64,000 bases of DNA from Burkholderiaceae bacterium (GCA_030654805.1 JAURWR010000069.1:33431-97430), one strand, 5' to 3'; shown: positions 11,685 to 20,575, counted from the stretch's first letter. Notes: generated by a model from the sequence alone, not told the origin. A program made the numbers and translations.

Positions 11685-12095
11685 ATGGGACACCTGAAAA
11701 CCTACATCGTCGAAGACAGCCCGGTCATCCGCGAAAACCTGATCGCTGCGCTGGAGGAACTGGTGAGCGTCAACGTTGTCGGCACCGCCGCAGACGAGAA
11801 CACGGCTGTGCAATGGCTGTCGACCGACATCAACGCCTGCGACCTGATGATCGTCGACGTTTTTCTGGCGCAGGGGTCCGGTCTCGGCGTTCTGAAGGCC
11901 GCGCGTCAGCAGGACAAGACGACGAAACTGGTGGTGCTGAGCAACTACGCCACGCCCGACATGCGGCGCAAGTGCATCGAGCTCGGTGCCGATCGCGTCT
12001 TCGACAAGTCGAACGAGATCGACGCCTTGATGGCCTACTGCCTGCGCCTGTCGACAGGCGATTCGGGCAACAGCACCTTCAGTTCACTGTCCTGA
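11685..12095 (+). CDS. Single-domain response regulator (receiver only)
   Basis: 136 residues comprising only a receiver domain: acidic residues in YIVEDSPVIREN, phospho-acceptor Asp58 in LMIVDVFLAQGSG, and Lys in RVFDKSNEID. There is no output domain; the last ~15 residues are Ser/Thr-rich. Such proteins act as phosphate sinks or bind a partner. It is followed by a convergent NarL-type regulator and a CHASE3 kinase, so it may take phosphate from that kinase. The start at 11685 lacks a strong Shine-Dalgarno but begins directly at the receiver fold. Confidence 0.82.
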   Translation: MGHLKTYIVEDSPVIRENLIAALEELVSVNVVGTAADENTAVQWLSTDINACDLMIVDVFLAQGSGLGVLKAARQQDKTTKLVVLSNYATPDMRRKCIELGADRVFDKSNEIDALMAYCLRLSTGDSGNSTFSSLS

Positions 12096-12128
12096 GCAGG
12101 GCGGCCCCGCAGGCGCCTTGCGGCCGAT

Positions 12129-12761
12129 TTACTGGATCAAGCCGGCCTTCAGCGCGTAGTAGGTCAGGTCGCTGTTCGATTCGAGCTTCATCTTTTCCAT
12201 CACGCGGGTGCGGTAGGTGCTCACCGTCTTCACGCTCAGCGACATGCTGACGGCCATCGTGCCGATCGCCTCTCCCTTCGCCAGCCGAAGGAAGACCTGC
12301 AACTCCCGTTCGGAGAGCAACTCATGCGGCATCTTCTCGCCACCACCCGCCAGCCCGTCGGCCAGCAGTTCGGCCACGCCCGAGGTGATGTACTTGCGCC
12401 CACGAAACACCGTTCGGATCGCTTTGGCGATCTCCTCGGGGTCGCAATCCTTGTTGAGATAACCGGCCGCCCCCTGCTTGAGCATCGTGGTCGCGTAATG
12501 CTGCTCGGGGAACCCGCTCAGGATCAGCACCGGCAGATCCGGCGCGCGAGCCTTGATCGCCGCCAGCACCTCGACCCCGCTCTGGTCGGGCATCGACAGA
12601 TCGACCACCATCACATCGACGCCGCCGGCGCGCACGATGTCGAGCGCATCGCGCCCGTTGGCGGCTTCAGCCACGACCGTGAGGCCGATTTCTTCGGACA
12701 GAAACTGACGCAGTCCAGTGCGCACGATGGCGTGGTCGTCGACGATGGCAATGCGGATCAT
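12129..12761 (-). CDS. NarL/FixJ-family two-component response regulator
   Basis: 210 residues. The N-terminal receiver domain (IRIAIVDDHAIVRTGL; phospho-acceptor Asp in VMVVDLSMPDQSG; TNKDC-type Lys region) is followed by a LuxR-type helix-turn-helix (LSERELQVFLRLAKGE, SLSVKTVSTYRTRVMEKM). I chose the ATG at 12761 because the receiver fold starts there; an upstream in-frame extension to 12818 overlaps the divergent kinase gene. The kinase start lies 50 bases away on the other strand, which suggests a shared control region and a cognate pair. Confidence 0.93.
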   Translation of the reverse strand: MIRIAIVDDHAIVRTGLRQFLSEEIGLTVVAEAANGRDALDIVRAGGVDVMVVDLSMPDQSGVEVLAAIKARAPDLPVLILSGFPEQHYATTMLKQGAAGYLNKDCDPEEIAKAIRTVFRGRKYITSGVAELLADGLAGGGEKMPHELLSERELQVFLRLAKGEAIGTMAVSMSLSVKTVSTYRTRVMEKMKLESNSDLTYYALKAGLIQ

Positions 12762-12811
12762 GGTGACGAGACTCGGGCCGGAACAGGATGCAACGAGTTT
12801 AGGGGCATGCG

Positions 12812-14161
12812 ATGCCATTGAAACGGTTCGACCGCTTCTGGAGAAGTGCCTTCGCGTTCCCGGTGGCCTGCCTCGCGGCGATGGCCTTGCTGGTGATCAG
12901 CGAAGTGTCGTTCCGGCGCGCGACGAATTCGATGAACCAGCTCGCGATGATGGCCACCGCGCGCACCGACATCCAGGCGCTCTGGCGTCAGCTTGTCGAT
13001 GCCGAGACCGGCCAGCGCGGCTACCTGCTGACCCAGCGCAGCGAGTACCTGAAGCCTTACCGGGAGTCACTCGAACGGATCGGCGCGTCGATCCGTTCGT
13101 TGACGACGTACTACCAAGGACACCCACAAGGCGAACCGTTGATGGGGCAGCTGTCCAGCCTGAGCAAGGACAAGATCTCCGAACTGGCGACGACCCTGCG
13201 CCTGTACGACGAAGGCGGAGAAGCCTGGCGCGAGTTGCTGATGACCAACATCGGCCAGGAGAAGATGGAATCGATACGCACCACCGCCCAGCAGCTGCTC
13301 GACCTCGAGACCCAGCGCGTTCTGGTGGGACGCGCCGACGTGCATCGCACGTTGATGATCAACCGGGTCGGCGTCGGCCTCACGACGCTGATCAGCCTGC
13401 TGGCGCTGTCGCTGTACTTCCGGCAGTCGACCTTGCTGGTGCGGGTGCAGCGGGAGCAGAAGCTGGCGGTGCAGGTCGAGCGCGACCGCCTCGATGCCGA
13501 GGTGAAGAGCCGCACCGCTCAACTGACCGAACTGGCCCAGCACCTGCAGACCGCGCGTGAGGACGAACGCAGCCGCCTGGCCCGCGAACTGCACGACGAA
13601 CTGGGCGCGCTGCTGACCGCTGCCAAGCTCGATGCCGCGCGCCTGAAGGCGCGGCTCGGGACGATGACGCCTGAGGTCGCCGAGCGACTGCTGCACCTGA
13701 ACAAGCTGCTCAACGATGGCATCGCGCTGAAGCGGCAGATCATCGAGAACCTGCGTCCCTCGTCGCTCAGCAACCTGGGCCTGGTGGCGGCGCTGGAGAT
13801 CGTCACCAGCGAGTTCGCCACCGCCTCGGGGCTGCAGATCCACACCATGCTCGAGCCCGTTCAGCTCAGCAATTCGGGCGAACTGACCACCTACCGCCTG
13901 GTCCAGGAGGCGCTGACCAACATCGCGAAGTACGCGAAGGCCAGCGAGGTGTGGGTGGTGCTGTCGCAACAGGGAGCGAACGCCACGATCTCGGTGCGCG
14001 ACAACGGCTGCGGTTTCGACACGACGATTCCTCGCCAGGCGGCGCACGGCCTGCTCGGCATGCGCTACCGCGTCGAAGCCGAAGGCGGGCAGATGACGTT
14101 GTCCAGCGAGCCAGGGCACGGCACGCTGATCGAAGCCAGCCTCCCGGTTCGAAAGTCGTGA
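12812..14161 (+). CDS. CHASE3-domain sensor histidine kinase (NarX-like HisKA_3 type)
   Basis: 449 residues. There is a transmembrane helix at about 12-30, then an extracytoplasmic CHASE3 domain carrying the family signature ALWRQLVDAETGQRGYLLT, a second helix (about 183-205) and a coiled-coil linker. A HisKA_3 dimerisation domain follows with His261 in RLARELHDELGALLTAAK, then an ATPase domain (RDNGCGFD, HGLLGMRYRVEAEGG). HisKA_3 kinases normally phosphorylate NarL/FixJ regulators, which fits the divergent regulator at 12129-12761. The ligand is unknown. Confidence 0.93.
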   Translation: MPLKRFDRFWRSAFAFPVACLAAMALLVISEVSFRRATNSMNQLAMMATARTDIQALWRQLVDAETGQRGYLLTQRSEYLKPYRESLERIGASIRSLTTYYQGHPQGEPLMGQLSSLSKDKISELATTLRLYDEGGEAWRELLMTNIGQEKMESIRTTAQQLLDLETQRVLVGRADVHRTLMINRVGVGLTTLISLLALSLYFRQSTLLVRVQREQKLAVQVERDRLDAEVKSRTAQLTELAQHLQTAREDERSRLARELHDELGALLTAAKLDAARLKARLGTMTPEVAERLLHLNKLLNDGIALKRQIIENLRPSSLSNLGLVAALEIVTSEFATASGLQIHTMLEPVQLSNSGELTTYRLVQEALTNIAKYAKASEVWVVLSQQGANATISVRDNGCGFDTTIPRQAAHGLLGMRYRVEAEGGQMTLSSEPGHGTLIEASLPVRKS

Positions 14162-14233
14162 GCGCCACAGAGGCTTCCTGCCCTCTGTCTCGCGCACCGA
14201 CGGTGTCCCCGTCGGTCTTCATCCTGCGGTAAC

Positions 14234-14271
14234 CCAGGGCCCCGCCTGTCGAGACGCAGGCGGCGCCCTGG
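14234..14271. terminator. GC-rich hairpin after the CHASE3 kinase gene, possible terminator
   Basis: A near-perfect 15-base stem (14234-14248 with 14257-14271, one C/C mismatch) around an eight-base loop, 73 bases past the kinase stop. There is no T-run after it, so it could be Rho-assisted or simply structural. Confidence 0.4.
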
Positions 14272-14437
14272 CACTCGCCTGCCTTGTGGGTTCGGTCCTA
14301 CACGCATGGGCCGATTTGCCTGACGCCCGCTAAGCCGCGCGGACTATCGATCGCCGTCAGGGCTCGCCACACACTGGAATCCAGCGATGCCAGGACACAG
14401 TCCGCCGGTGCATCGCTCCACTTCCAAGGAGATTTCC

Positions 14438-14599
14438 ATGTTGCATTACGCGGTCGTGTTCTTCGTCATCGCGCTGGTGGCGGCGTTGTTCGGCTTCGGC
14501 GGCATCGCCGCGAGTGCCGTCGGCATCGCGAAGGTGCTGTTCGTGATCTTCCTGGTGCTGGCAATCGTCAGCTTCCTGTTCGGTCAGATGCGGAAGTAG
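14438..14599 (+). CDS. DUF1328 small membrane protein (YtjA-like)
   Basis: 53 residues, almost wholly hydrophobic: two short helices with the family signature [21 protein letters not shown]1328 proteins are inner-membrane peptides of unknown function, common in Proteobacteria and often stress-induced. The Shine-Dalgarno AAGGAGA precedes the ATG by six bases. It opens a co-directional run of small envelope proteins (14438-16415). Confidence 0.88.
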   Translation: MLHYAVVFFVIALVAALFGFGGIAASAVGIAKVLFVIFLVLAIVSFLFGQMRK

Positions 14600-14665
14600 T
14601 CCGCCTCGTTGCCCGTTGCCTCGTTTCAAAGCCGTATCCCTCATCACCCTTCAGGAGTCACCCCC

Positions 14666-15031
14666 ATGAGAGTCACCATGCCCAGCCAGTTCGTTGAAGG
14701 CGCCGCCAGCGGCGCCACGTCCGCCGTCGAACAGATCGACCGCGCTGAAGAAGCCCACCACCACCTCAATGAAGCGGCGCACGATCTGGCCGACCGCGCA
14801 CGACCGGCGATCGATCGCCTGGTCAAGAGCGCGGAGAACCTCGCACAGCGCGGCATCGATGGCGCCCGCGATGGCTCGCAGCACCTGCGTGACCGCGCGG
14901 CCCGCGCCACCGACTGCACCGTCAACTACATCAAGGATGAGCCGGTCAAGTCGATGCTGATCGCAGCTGCCACCGGAGCCGCGCTGATGGCGCTGGTGGC
15001 CCTGCTGAACCGGTCGCGCCAGAACGCCTGA
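14666..15031 (+). CDS. DUF883 (ElaB/YqjD-like) membrane-anchored protein
   Basis: 121 residues. A long, charged amphipathic helical region (about 15-90; EEAHHHLNEAAHDLADRAR) ends in one C-terminal membrane helix preceded by the family motif DEPVKSMLIAAATGAALMAL. E. coli ElaB and YqjD are tail-anchored proteins that bind ribosomes in stationary phase. The next gene is YqjE-like, matching the E. coli yqjD-yqjE order. The Shine-Dalgarno is CAGGAG. Confidence 0.85.
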   Translation: MRVTMPSQFVEGAASGATSAVEQIDRAEEAHHHLNEAAHDLADRARPAIDRLVKSAENLAQRGIDGARDGSQHLRDRAARATDCTVNYIKDEPVKSMLIAAATGAALMALVALLNRSRQNA

Positions 15032-15073
15032 TCCACCCGCCTCACAGCAGCCCCCGCTTCCGGAACACCCATC

Positions 15074-15454
15074 GTGATTCACCCGCTTTTCAAACTGATG
15101 GCCGCGCACCCCACGGTGCTGACCGATCACGTCGAGGCTTATGCGTCGCTCGCGGCGCAGGAGTTCGGCACCGCGGCGACGCAGTGGCGTTCGCGAGCGT
15201 TGAAGACGGGCATCGCGATGTGTTGCGCTGCTTCGGCAGCCGTTCTGGCCGGCGTGGCGGTGATGCTGTGGGCGGTGACACCAGCTGTCGATCTGCATGC
15301 GCCGTGGGCGCTGTGGGTCTCGCCCGGGCTGCCGGCTCTCGCCGCGGTGGCTTGCTGGTGGTCTGCCCAAGACGCGCCTGCGGAGGGTGCCTTCGCGATC
15401 CTGCGGCGGCAGCTTTCCGAAGACATGGCCTTGCTGCGCGAGGTGAACGCGTGA
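15074..15454 (+). CDS. Phage holin-like / YqjE-family membrane protein
   Basis: 126 residues starting at a GTG. An amphipathic N-terminal helix is followed by two membrane helices (about 45-68 and 78-97), the pattern of the Phage_holin_3_6 / YqjE family. Despite the name this is a cellular protein that normally follows a YqjD/DUF883 gene, as here. Its stop overlaps the next start (GTGA). Confidence 0.7.
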   Translation: MIHPLFKLMAAHPTVLTDHVEAYASLAAQEFGTAATQWRSRALKTGIAMCCAASAAVLAGVAVMLWAVTPAVDLHAPWALWVSPGLPALAAVACWWSAQDAPAEGAFAILRRQLSEDMALLREVNA

Positions 15455-16047
15455 ACGCTGCCGCGACCCCGATCGCCGATCGGGCGCTGATGGACGCTGG
15501 CACGGCACCGGTCGATGCGGTCGCGAGGCTCGAACAGTCTCGGCTGCGCCTGCGCCAGCACCTGATCGCGTTGAACGGGCGCGAAGCCGGTCCTGCCGGT
15601 TCGCACCCACCGAGCGGCTGGCTCGACTCGCTCAGATCGATCCCGCTGGTCGGCGTGGCGCTGGACACGGTATCGGGCTGGTGGTCGCAGCATCCGTTGC
15701 GCGTCGTCGTCACCCTGGTGGCGGCGTCGGCCGCGTCGGCGGCCCGGCCGGTGACGCAGCGGCATCCGGCATGGACCATGTTCGGCGCGCTGGCCCTGGG
15801 CGGGCTGGTGATGTGGGCTCGGCCCTGGCGCTTTGCGCCGCTGAGGCGTGCGGTCTACGCCGGCTTGTTGCCCCAGCTCGTCTCGAAAGTGCTCTCGCAC
15901 CTGCCCACCGATGGCTGGATGACCTTGGCCGAGTCGCTGCTGCGACGCGATCCACCCGCACCGGCCTCCGCCGGACCGGTGGCACCGGTCATACACCGAA
16001 ATTTCCCACCCGGCAGCGATTCCGCAAGGACATCGCCGCTGCACTAG
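15451..16047 (+). CDS. Hypothetical protein in YqjDE-like cassette
   Basis: 198 residues from a GTG that overlaps the previous stop, so translationally coupled. It has a polar N-terminus, a VSGWWSQHPLRVV stretch and two hydrophobic segments (about 82-97 and 107-123). The GWWSQHP context resembles YqjK-type proteins that follow yqjE, but the similarity is faint. It is probably membrane-associated, and no function can be assigned. Confidence 0.65.
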   Translation: MNAAATPIADRALMDAGTAPVDAVARLEQSRLRLRQHLIALNGREAGPAGSHPPSGWLDSLRSIPLVGVALDTVSGWWSQHPLRVVVTLVAASAASAARPVTQRHPAWTMFGALALGGLVMWARPWRFAPLRRAVYAGLLPQLVSKVLSHLPTDGWMTLAESLLRRDPPAPASAGPVAPVIHRNFPPGSDSARTSPLH

Positions 16048-16100
16048 CCGGCCTCCGTGCTTGCCTCCCCTTTTCATCATCCACACCAAGGATCTACACC

Positions 16101-16415
16101 ATGTTCACACGCACCACCCTCGCCGCACTCGTCGCTTCCGTCGCGCTCATCACGATGACCGGCTGTGCCGTGACGCGCGATCAATCGACCGTCGGCGCCT
16201 ACATCGACGACACCGCGATCACCACCTCGGTGAAGGCCCGTTTCGTCGACAACAAGGACGTCGATGCCTCGGCAATCAGCGTCGAGACCCTGAACGGCAC
16301 CGTCATGCTGTCGGGCTTCGCGAAGAACAGCACCGAGAAGATCAAAGCTGAAGAAATCACACGCGCCGTCAAGGGCGTGAAATCGGTCAAGAACGAAATC
16401 GCTGTGCGCAGCTGA
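16101..16415 (+). CDS. BON-domain lipoprotein (OsmY-like)
   Basis: 104 residues. The signal peptide ends at a lipobox (ITMTGC, Cys22), followed by one BON domain (DDTAITTSVKARFVDNKDV ... LNGTVMLSGFAKN ... VKGVKSVKNEI). BON proteins bind membranes and are induced by osmotic or envelope stress. The gene ends the cassette and is followed by a hairpin with a T-run (16444-16475). Confidence 0.9.
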   Translation: MFTRTTLAALVASVALITMTGCAVTRDQSTVGAYIDDTAITTSVKARFVDNKDVDASAISVETLNGTVMLSGFAKNSTEKIKAEEITRAVKGVKSVKNEIAVRS

Positions 16416-16443
16416 TCGAGCCGGGTTCGATGACCGGAGTGCT

Positions 16444-16475
16444 GGGCGCCGTCACGAGCGGCGCCCACACTTTTT
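16444..16475 (+). terminator. Intrinsic terminator after the BON lipoprotein gene
   Basis: A stem of GGGCGCC (16444-16450) and GGCGCCC (16460-16466) is followed by ACAC and five T residues. Confidence 0.7.
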
Positions 16476-16596
16476 GGGCCGCGCTGAATCGATACCTCGA
16501 CGCCGATGGCATGCGCCAGGGTTGCTCGACGCACTCACTCGCCATCGGCGAGGTCGCCGTCGGATGAGCATTCGATGAGAGCCCATCGTCAGGACG

Positions 16597-16628
16597 TAAA
16601 AAAGGCCCGCTTGCGCGGGCCTTTTTTG
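16597..16628 (-). terminator. Bidirectional intrinsic terminator after the DEAD-box helicase gene
   Basis: AAAAAAGGCCCGC, a short loop and GCGGGCCTTTTTTG form a perfect GC stem flanked by A and T runs, so it can work on both strands. It lies just past the minus-strand helicase stop at 16657. Confidence 0.85.
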
Positions 16629-16656
16629 TCGAACAGAACAACGCAGCGTGGGACGC

Positions 16657-18105
16657 TCAGCGGGGGGTGAACCCGCCGGTGCGCGGACGCGCCTTGAACG
16701 GTGCCTTGCTGGGCGCTGCACCGCCTTCGACGGGACGTCGCGGCGCACGGTCGAACGGGCCGGCCGAGCGGGGTGCGAAGTTGTCGTCGCGACGCGGCGC
16801 AAAACCGCCTTCTTCACGACGCGGCGCGAAAGACGGCTTGCTGAAGCGACTGTTCGACGGGGCACCCGACCGGTTGCCGAAGCCACCAGGGCGACGCTCG
16901 GTGTCGGCACCGGGACGCGGTGCGTACATGCGCGGCTCAGGGCTCTTCGGCTCCAGACCGGCGATCGTGCTGACCGGGATGTTCTGCGTCGTGAACTGCT
17001 GAATGCGGCGGATCATGCCGGTGTCCATGCGTTCACCCAGCGTGATCGCCAGACCGTTTTTGCCGGCGCGGCCGGTACGGCCAATGCGGTGCACGTAGTC
17101 CTCGGCCTTCATCGGCAGACCGTAGTTGATGACGTGGCTGATGCTCGGCACGTCGATGCCGCGCGCGGCGACGTCGGTCGCAACCAGCACCTTCAGCTGA
17201 CGCGAGCGCAAGCCTTGCAGCACGCGATTGCGCCGGCCCTGCGGCATCCCGCCGTGCAGCGATGCGACGGCATGGCCCATCTCGGCCAGGCGATCGGCAA
17301 GCCAGTCGGCGTCACGCTGAGTGCTGGTGAAGACCAGCGCCTGTTCCATCTCGCGCTCGGTCAGGATGTGATCGAGCAGCGCGTTCTTGTGGTTGTGGTT
17401 GTCGGCCCAGTGCAGGCGCTGTTCGATGTTTTCGTGCGTGTCGGTGTGCGAAGAGACATCGATGCGCTGCGGATCGCGCAACAGGTTCTGCGCCAGGCGG
17501 CCCACGTGGCCGGCGAAGGTGGCGCTGAACATCACCGTCTGGCGTGTGGCAGGCACATGGTCAGCGATGGTGTTGATGTCATCGATGAAGCCCATGTCGA
17601 GCATGCGGTCGGCTTCGTCGAGCACCAGCATGTCGACGTTTTCGAGCACGGCCTTGCCGGTCTGCAGGTGGTCGAGCAGGCGGCCCGGGGTCGAGATCAG
17701 GATGTCCAGCGGACCGCGCAGTGCCTTGATCTGCGCCGGGTAAGGAACACCGCCGACCACCGTGGCGACGCGCAGGCCCTGCACGTGGCGGCCGTAGGTC
17801 GAGGCAGCCTTGGCGACCTGCATCGCGAGTTCGCGCGTCGGCGTCAGCACCAGAATGCGTGGACCGTAGACGGTGGCGCGATCGCGCTTTTGCGTGCTGT
17901 CGGCACGTGCCGCAATGATGCGTTCGAGCGCAGGCAGGATGAACGACGCGGTCTTGCCGCTGCCGGTGCTCGACGAGACCATCAGGTCCTTGCCGGCGAG
18001 GGCCAGCGGAATGGCCTTCATCTGGACTTCGGTGGCGGTTTCGTAGCCGGCGTCGGCCACGGCTTTGGTCAGGGCTTCTGTGAGGCCCAGGTTGGCAAAT
18101 GTCAT
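16657..18105 (-). CDS. DEAD-box ATP-dependent RNA helicase (RhlE-type)
   Basis: 482 residues. Motifs in order: Q-motif region (TEVQMKAIPLALAGKD), Walker A SSTGSGKT (residues 45-52), PTRELAMQ, the DEAD box in VLDEADRMLDMGF, SAT in MFSATFAG, and HRIGRTGRAG in the C-terminal RecA domain. A low-complexity basic tail of Arg, Gly, Phe and Pro follows (about 390-482), as in RhlE and other cold-related helicases. It unwinds RNA, probably in RNA decay or ribosome assembly. The 450 bases upstream hold no gene, so the transcript may have a long leader. Confidence 0.93.
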   Translation of the reverse strand: MTFANLGLTEALTKAVADAGYETATEVQMKAIPLALAGKDLMVSSSTGSGKTASFILPALERIIAARADSTQKRDRATVYGPRILVLTPTRELAMQVAKAASTYGRHVQGLRVATVVGGVPYPAQIKALRGPLDILISTPGRLLDHLQTGKAVLENVDMLVLDEADRMLDMGFIDDINTIADHVPATRQTVMFSATFAGHVGRLAQNLLRDPQRIDVSSHTDTHENIEQRLHWADNHNHKNALLDHILTEREMEQALVFTSTQRDADWLADRLAEMGHAVASLHGGMPQGRRNRVLQGLRSRQLKVLVATDVAARGIDVPSISHVINYGLPMKAEDYVHRIGRTGRAGKNGLAITLGERMDTGMIRRIQQFTTQNIPVSTIAGLEPKSPEPRMYAPRPGADTERRPGGFGNRSGAPSNSRFSKPSFAPRREEGGFAPRRDDNFAPRSAGPFDRAPRRPVEGGAAPSKAPFKARPRTGGFTPR

Positions 18106-18561
18106 TTCGTACTTTCAAATGCGGTGCCGACGCTGCGCGATGCGCAACGCCAAGGCACCTACCGGTTCCGTGAACCGGCAAGGTCAGGTCGCTGGGAGAA
18201 CGTTCGCTTTGGGAACAGTGAAGCGGAACAGTCAAGCGACGGCATCGCCGCCGACCGTTGCCTGCAGGTGCCGTCGAGTACGACACCGACTGAAGCGATA
18301 TCGAGACCTGCCGCACTGAAGATCGTGGGCTGACTCGAAGGAGGTCAGAGGGGATGAACGAGATCGATCACAACAACTGCGCAGAAGACTCTGCGTTGGA
18401 TCGTCGATGCGAGCGAAGCCCTAGAGTTTACCCTGAATTCCTGAATTCCGAAAGCCCCCTCACGCTGACGCAGCGGCAGTCGCCTTTGCGGGACTGTCGC
18501 GCCGCGCCGGGTATCCTGCCCGTCCCCCAACATTCGCCCGAGTGCTGCCCCGCTCGTATTC
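18106..18561. other. 456-base divergent intergenic region, no gene seen
   Basis: It lies between the helicase (leftward) and the DUF3717/DUF1289 gene (rightward). Short open frames here lack plausible starts and family features. A small repeat of GAATTCCTGAATTCC occurs near 18435. It presumably holds two promoters and possibly a structured helicase leader; I could not define either. Confidence 0.5.
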
Positions 18562-19026
18562 ATGGCCGGCATCCACATCACCGACATCGAGGCCGCCATC
18601 AACTGGTGGCGCGAGCGATCGCCGTCCCCCGATGGCATCACGGCATGCTGCGAGGTCCGAGCGCTCGCCGAGGTGTATGCGCTGATGGTGTACTACCGCG
18701 AGAGCGAGTGCGACGACGGCTACATGCCGGCCGCATCGCGCACCGCATGGCTGGCCTGGTACGCGACCACGCCCGACGCGCCGTGCATCGCGATCTGCTC
18801 GACCAGCCAGGGAGACGACGTCTGCAAGGGCTGCGGCCGCAGCTTCGATGAAGTGCAGAACTGGCCAGGGATGAGTCCGGCCGAAAAGCGCGCGACCTGG
18901 CGCCGAATCACGATGGACGGCACCGCCTTGCGGTTCAACCGCTATGCCGAGCGCGCAAGGGAAGCACAGAGCCTGCCCCCCGAGACGCCCGCGAAGCCGA
19001 CTTCCGGCGAGCCGAGCCAAGCGTGA
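18562..19026 (+). CDS. DUF3717 and DUF1289 fusion protein
   Basis: 154 residues. The N-terminal part (about 1-60; ITDIEAAINWWRERSP, ALAEVYALMVYYRESE) resembles DUF3717. The second part (about 75-125) resembles DUF1289, with four Cys in PCIAICSTSQGDDVCKGCGR followed by FDEVQNWPGMSPAEKRA; the Cys pattern suggests a small metal site. No enzymatic role is known. The MATE transporter gene starts 11 bases downstream, so they are probably cotranscribed. Confidence 0.8.
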   Translation: MAGIHITDIEAAINWWRERSPSPDGITACCEVRALAEVYALMVYYRESECDDGYMPAASRTAWLAWYATTPDAPCIAICSTSQGDDVCKGCGRSFDEVQNWPGMSPAEKRATWRRITMDGTALRFNRYAERAREAQSLPPETPAKPTSGEPSQA

Positions 19027-19036
19027 CCGCTGCGCC

Positions 19037-20467
19037 GTGACGCCTGGGCGGCGCTGGACCTCGAGCGCGGTGCGCATCCTGCCGCTGGCGTGGCCGGTCT
19101 TCATCGGCCAGTTGGCGGTGCTGGCCTTCGCCACCATCGACACGCTGCTGGTGGCGCGCTACTCGGCGATCGACCTGGCCGCGCTGGCCGTCGGCAACGC
19201 GGTCTACGTTTCGGTGTTCATCGGCTTGACAGGGGTCGTGCAGGCCGTGGCACCGATCACCGGTCAACTGTTCGGCGCACGCCGCTTGCCGGAGGCCGGG
19301 CAGCAATTGCATCAGGCACTCTGGCTGGCGCTCGGGCTGTCGGTGCTCGGGTGCAGCTTTCTGGTCTTTCCAGCGCCGTTCCTGGCGCTGGCGCAGACGC
19401 CGCCCGACGTCGCCGACAAGGTGCGTGCCCACCTGGGCGCGCTGGCCTTCGCGTTGCCTTCGGCCTTGCTGTTCACCGCCTTTCGCGGCTTCAACACGGC
19501 CGTATCGCGCCCGAAGATGGTGATGGCCCTGCAGGTTGTCGGTCTGGCGCTGAAGGTGCCGCTGACCGCTCTGCTGGTGTTCGGCGCCGCACTGCCCTTG
19601 CCTGCCGGATGGCCGTGGAGCGAACTGAGCGTTCCCGCCCTCGGCACGCCGGGCTGCGGTATCGCGACGGCCATCGCGATGGCCGTGCAATTGCTGGCTG
19701 CCGCCGCAGTGCTGCTGCGCTCACCGTTCTACGCGCCCTTCGGACTGCACACGCGGCGACTGCAGCGTCCCGATCGCCACAAGCTGGCGGCCTTGCTGCG
19801 TCTGGGCGTACCGATGGGGCTGTCCATCGGGATCGAGGTCACCGGCTTCACCTTCATGGCCCTTTTCATCGCGAGGCTGGGCGCCACGCCGGTGGCGGGT
19901 CACCAGATCGCGGTCAACCTGATCTCGGTGATGTTCATGCTGCCTATCTCGCTGGGCAACGCCACCAGCACGCTGGTGGCGCAGCGCATCGGCGCCGGCG
20001 ATCCGTGCGACGCGCGGCGGCTCGGCTGGCACGGACTGCAACTGGCCATGCTGATCGCCGCTGCGCTGGGCGCCACGGTGTACGGCCTGCGCGACACGAT
20101 CCTGCACGTGTACACCAGCGATGCGGTGATCGTCGCCGCCGCGCTGCCGCTGCTGGCGTGGGTGATGTTGTTCCACATCGCCGATGCGGCGCAGATCCAC
20201 GTCGCCTACACACTGCGCGCCTACCGGGTGGCCACGGCGCCGCTGGTGATCTACGGCATCGCGATCTGGGGCGTGGGGCTGGGTGGCGGCTACACGCTGG
20301 CCTTCAATGTCACTGGTGCCACACCACCGGCCTTGCTCGGTGCGCCGGGGTTCTGGGCTGCATCCACGGCTGGGTTGACGCTGGCGGCGATCGGGCTCGT
20401 CGGCTTCCTTGCATGGATGCTGAAGGCACGGGCAGCGTCGGTAGCGACGGCGCCACAAAAACGTTGA
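19037..20467 (+). CDS. MATE-family efflux transporter
   Basis: 476 residues with about twelve membrane helices in two homologous halves, the size and form of MATE (NorM/DinF) cation-coupled drug or metabolite exporters. Family stretches include WPVFIGQLAVLAFATIDTLL near the N-terminus and MGLSIGIEVTGFTFMALFIA starting the second half. I chose the GTG at 19037 because it lies just after the preceding stop and places the first helix about 15 residues in. The frame extends upstream but would overlap that gene. The substrate is unknown. Confidence 0.9.
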   Translation: MTPGRRWTSSAVRILPLAWPVFIGQLAVLAFATIDTLLVARYSAIDLAALAVGNAVYVSVFIGLTGVVQAVAPITGQLFGARRLPEAGQQLHQALWLALGLSVLGCSFLVFPAPFLALAQTPPDVADKVRAHLGALAFALPSALLFTAFRGFNTAVSRPKMVMALQVVGLALKVPLTALLVFGAALPLPAGWPWSELSVPALGTPGCGIATAIAMAVQLLAAAAVLLRSPFYAPFGLHTRRLQRPDRHKLAALLRLGVPMGLSIGIEVTGFTFMALFIARLGATPVAGHQIAVNLISVMFMLPISLGNATSTLVAQRIGAGDPCDARRLGWHGLQLAMLIAAALGATVYGLRDTILHVYTSDAVIVAAALPLLAWVMLFHIADAAQIHVAYTLRAYRVATAPLVIYGIAIWGVGLGGGYTLAFNVTGATPPALLGAPGFWAASTAGLTLAAIGLVGFLAWMLKARAASVATAPQKR

Positions 20468-20532
20468 GCCGCCAAGGAGTTCGTTGCGTCGCCTCTTGAA
20501 ACCGGGCGCACCGCAGCCACTTTCTGCTCATC

Positions 20533-20551
20533 GGGCCCGATCGTCGGGCCC
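20533..20551 (+). promoter_or_regulatory. Hairpin just upstream of the first small-heat-shock gene
   Basis: GGGCCCGA, three-base loop, TCGGGCCC: a perfect eight-base GC stem ending 11 bases before the Shine-Dalgarno AAGGAA. It could act on translation or be the end of the upstream transcript. It lacks the imperfect U-rich pairing of a classic ROSE thermometer. Confidence 0.3.
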
Positions 20552-20575
20552 CTTCACACGATGAAGGAATTCGCC

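Noticed and set aside
16648..18333. 561-codon plus-strand frame opposite the DEAD-box helicase
   Set aside because: The helicase motifs are all on the minus strand, with a terminator at its end; the opposite frame is a GC shadow.
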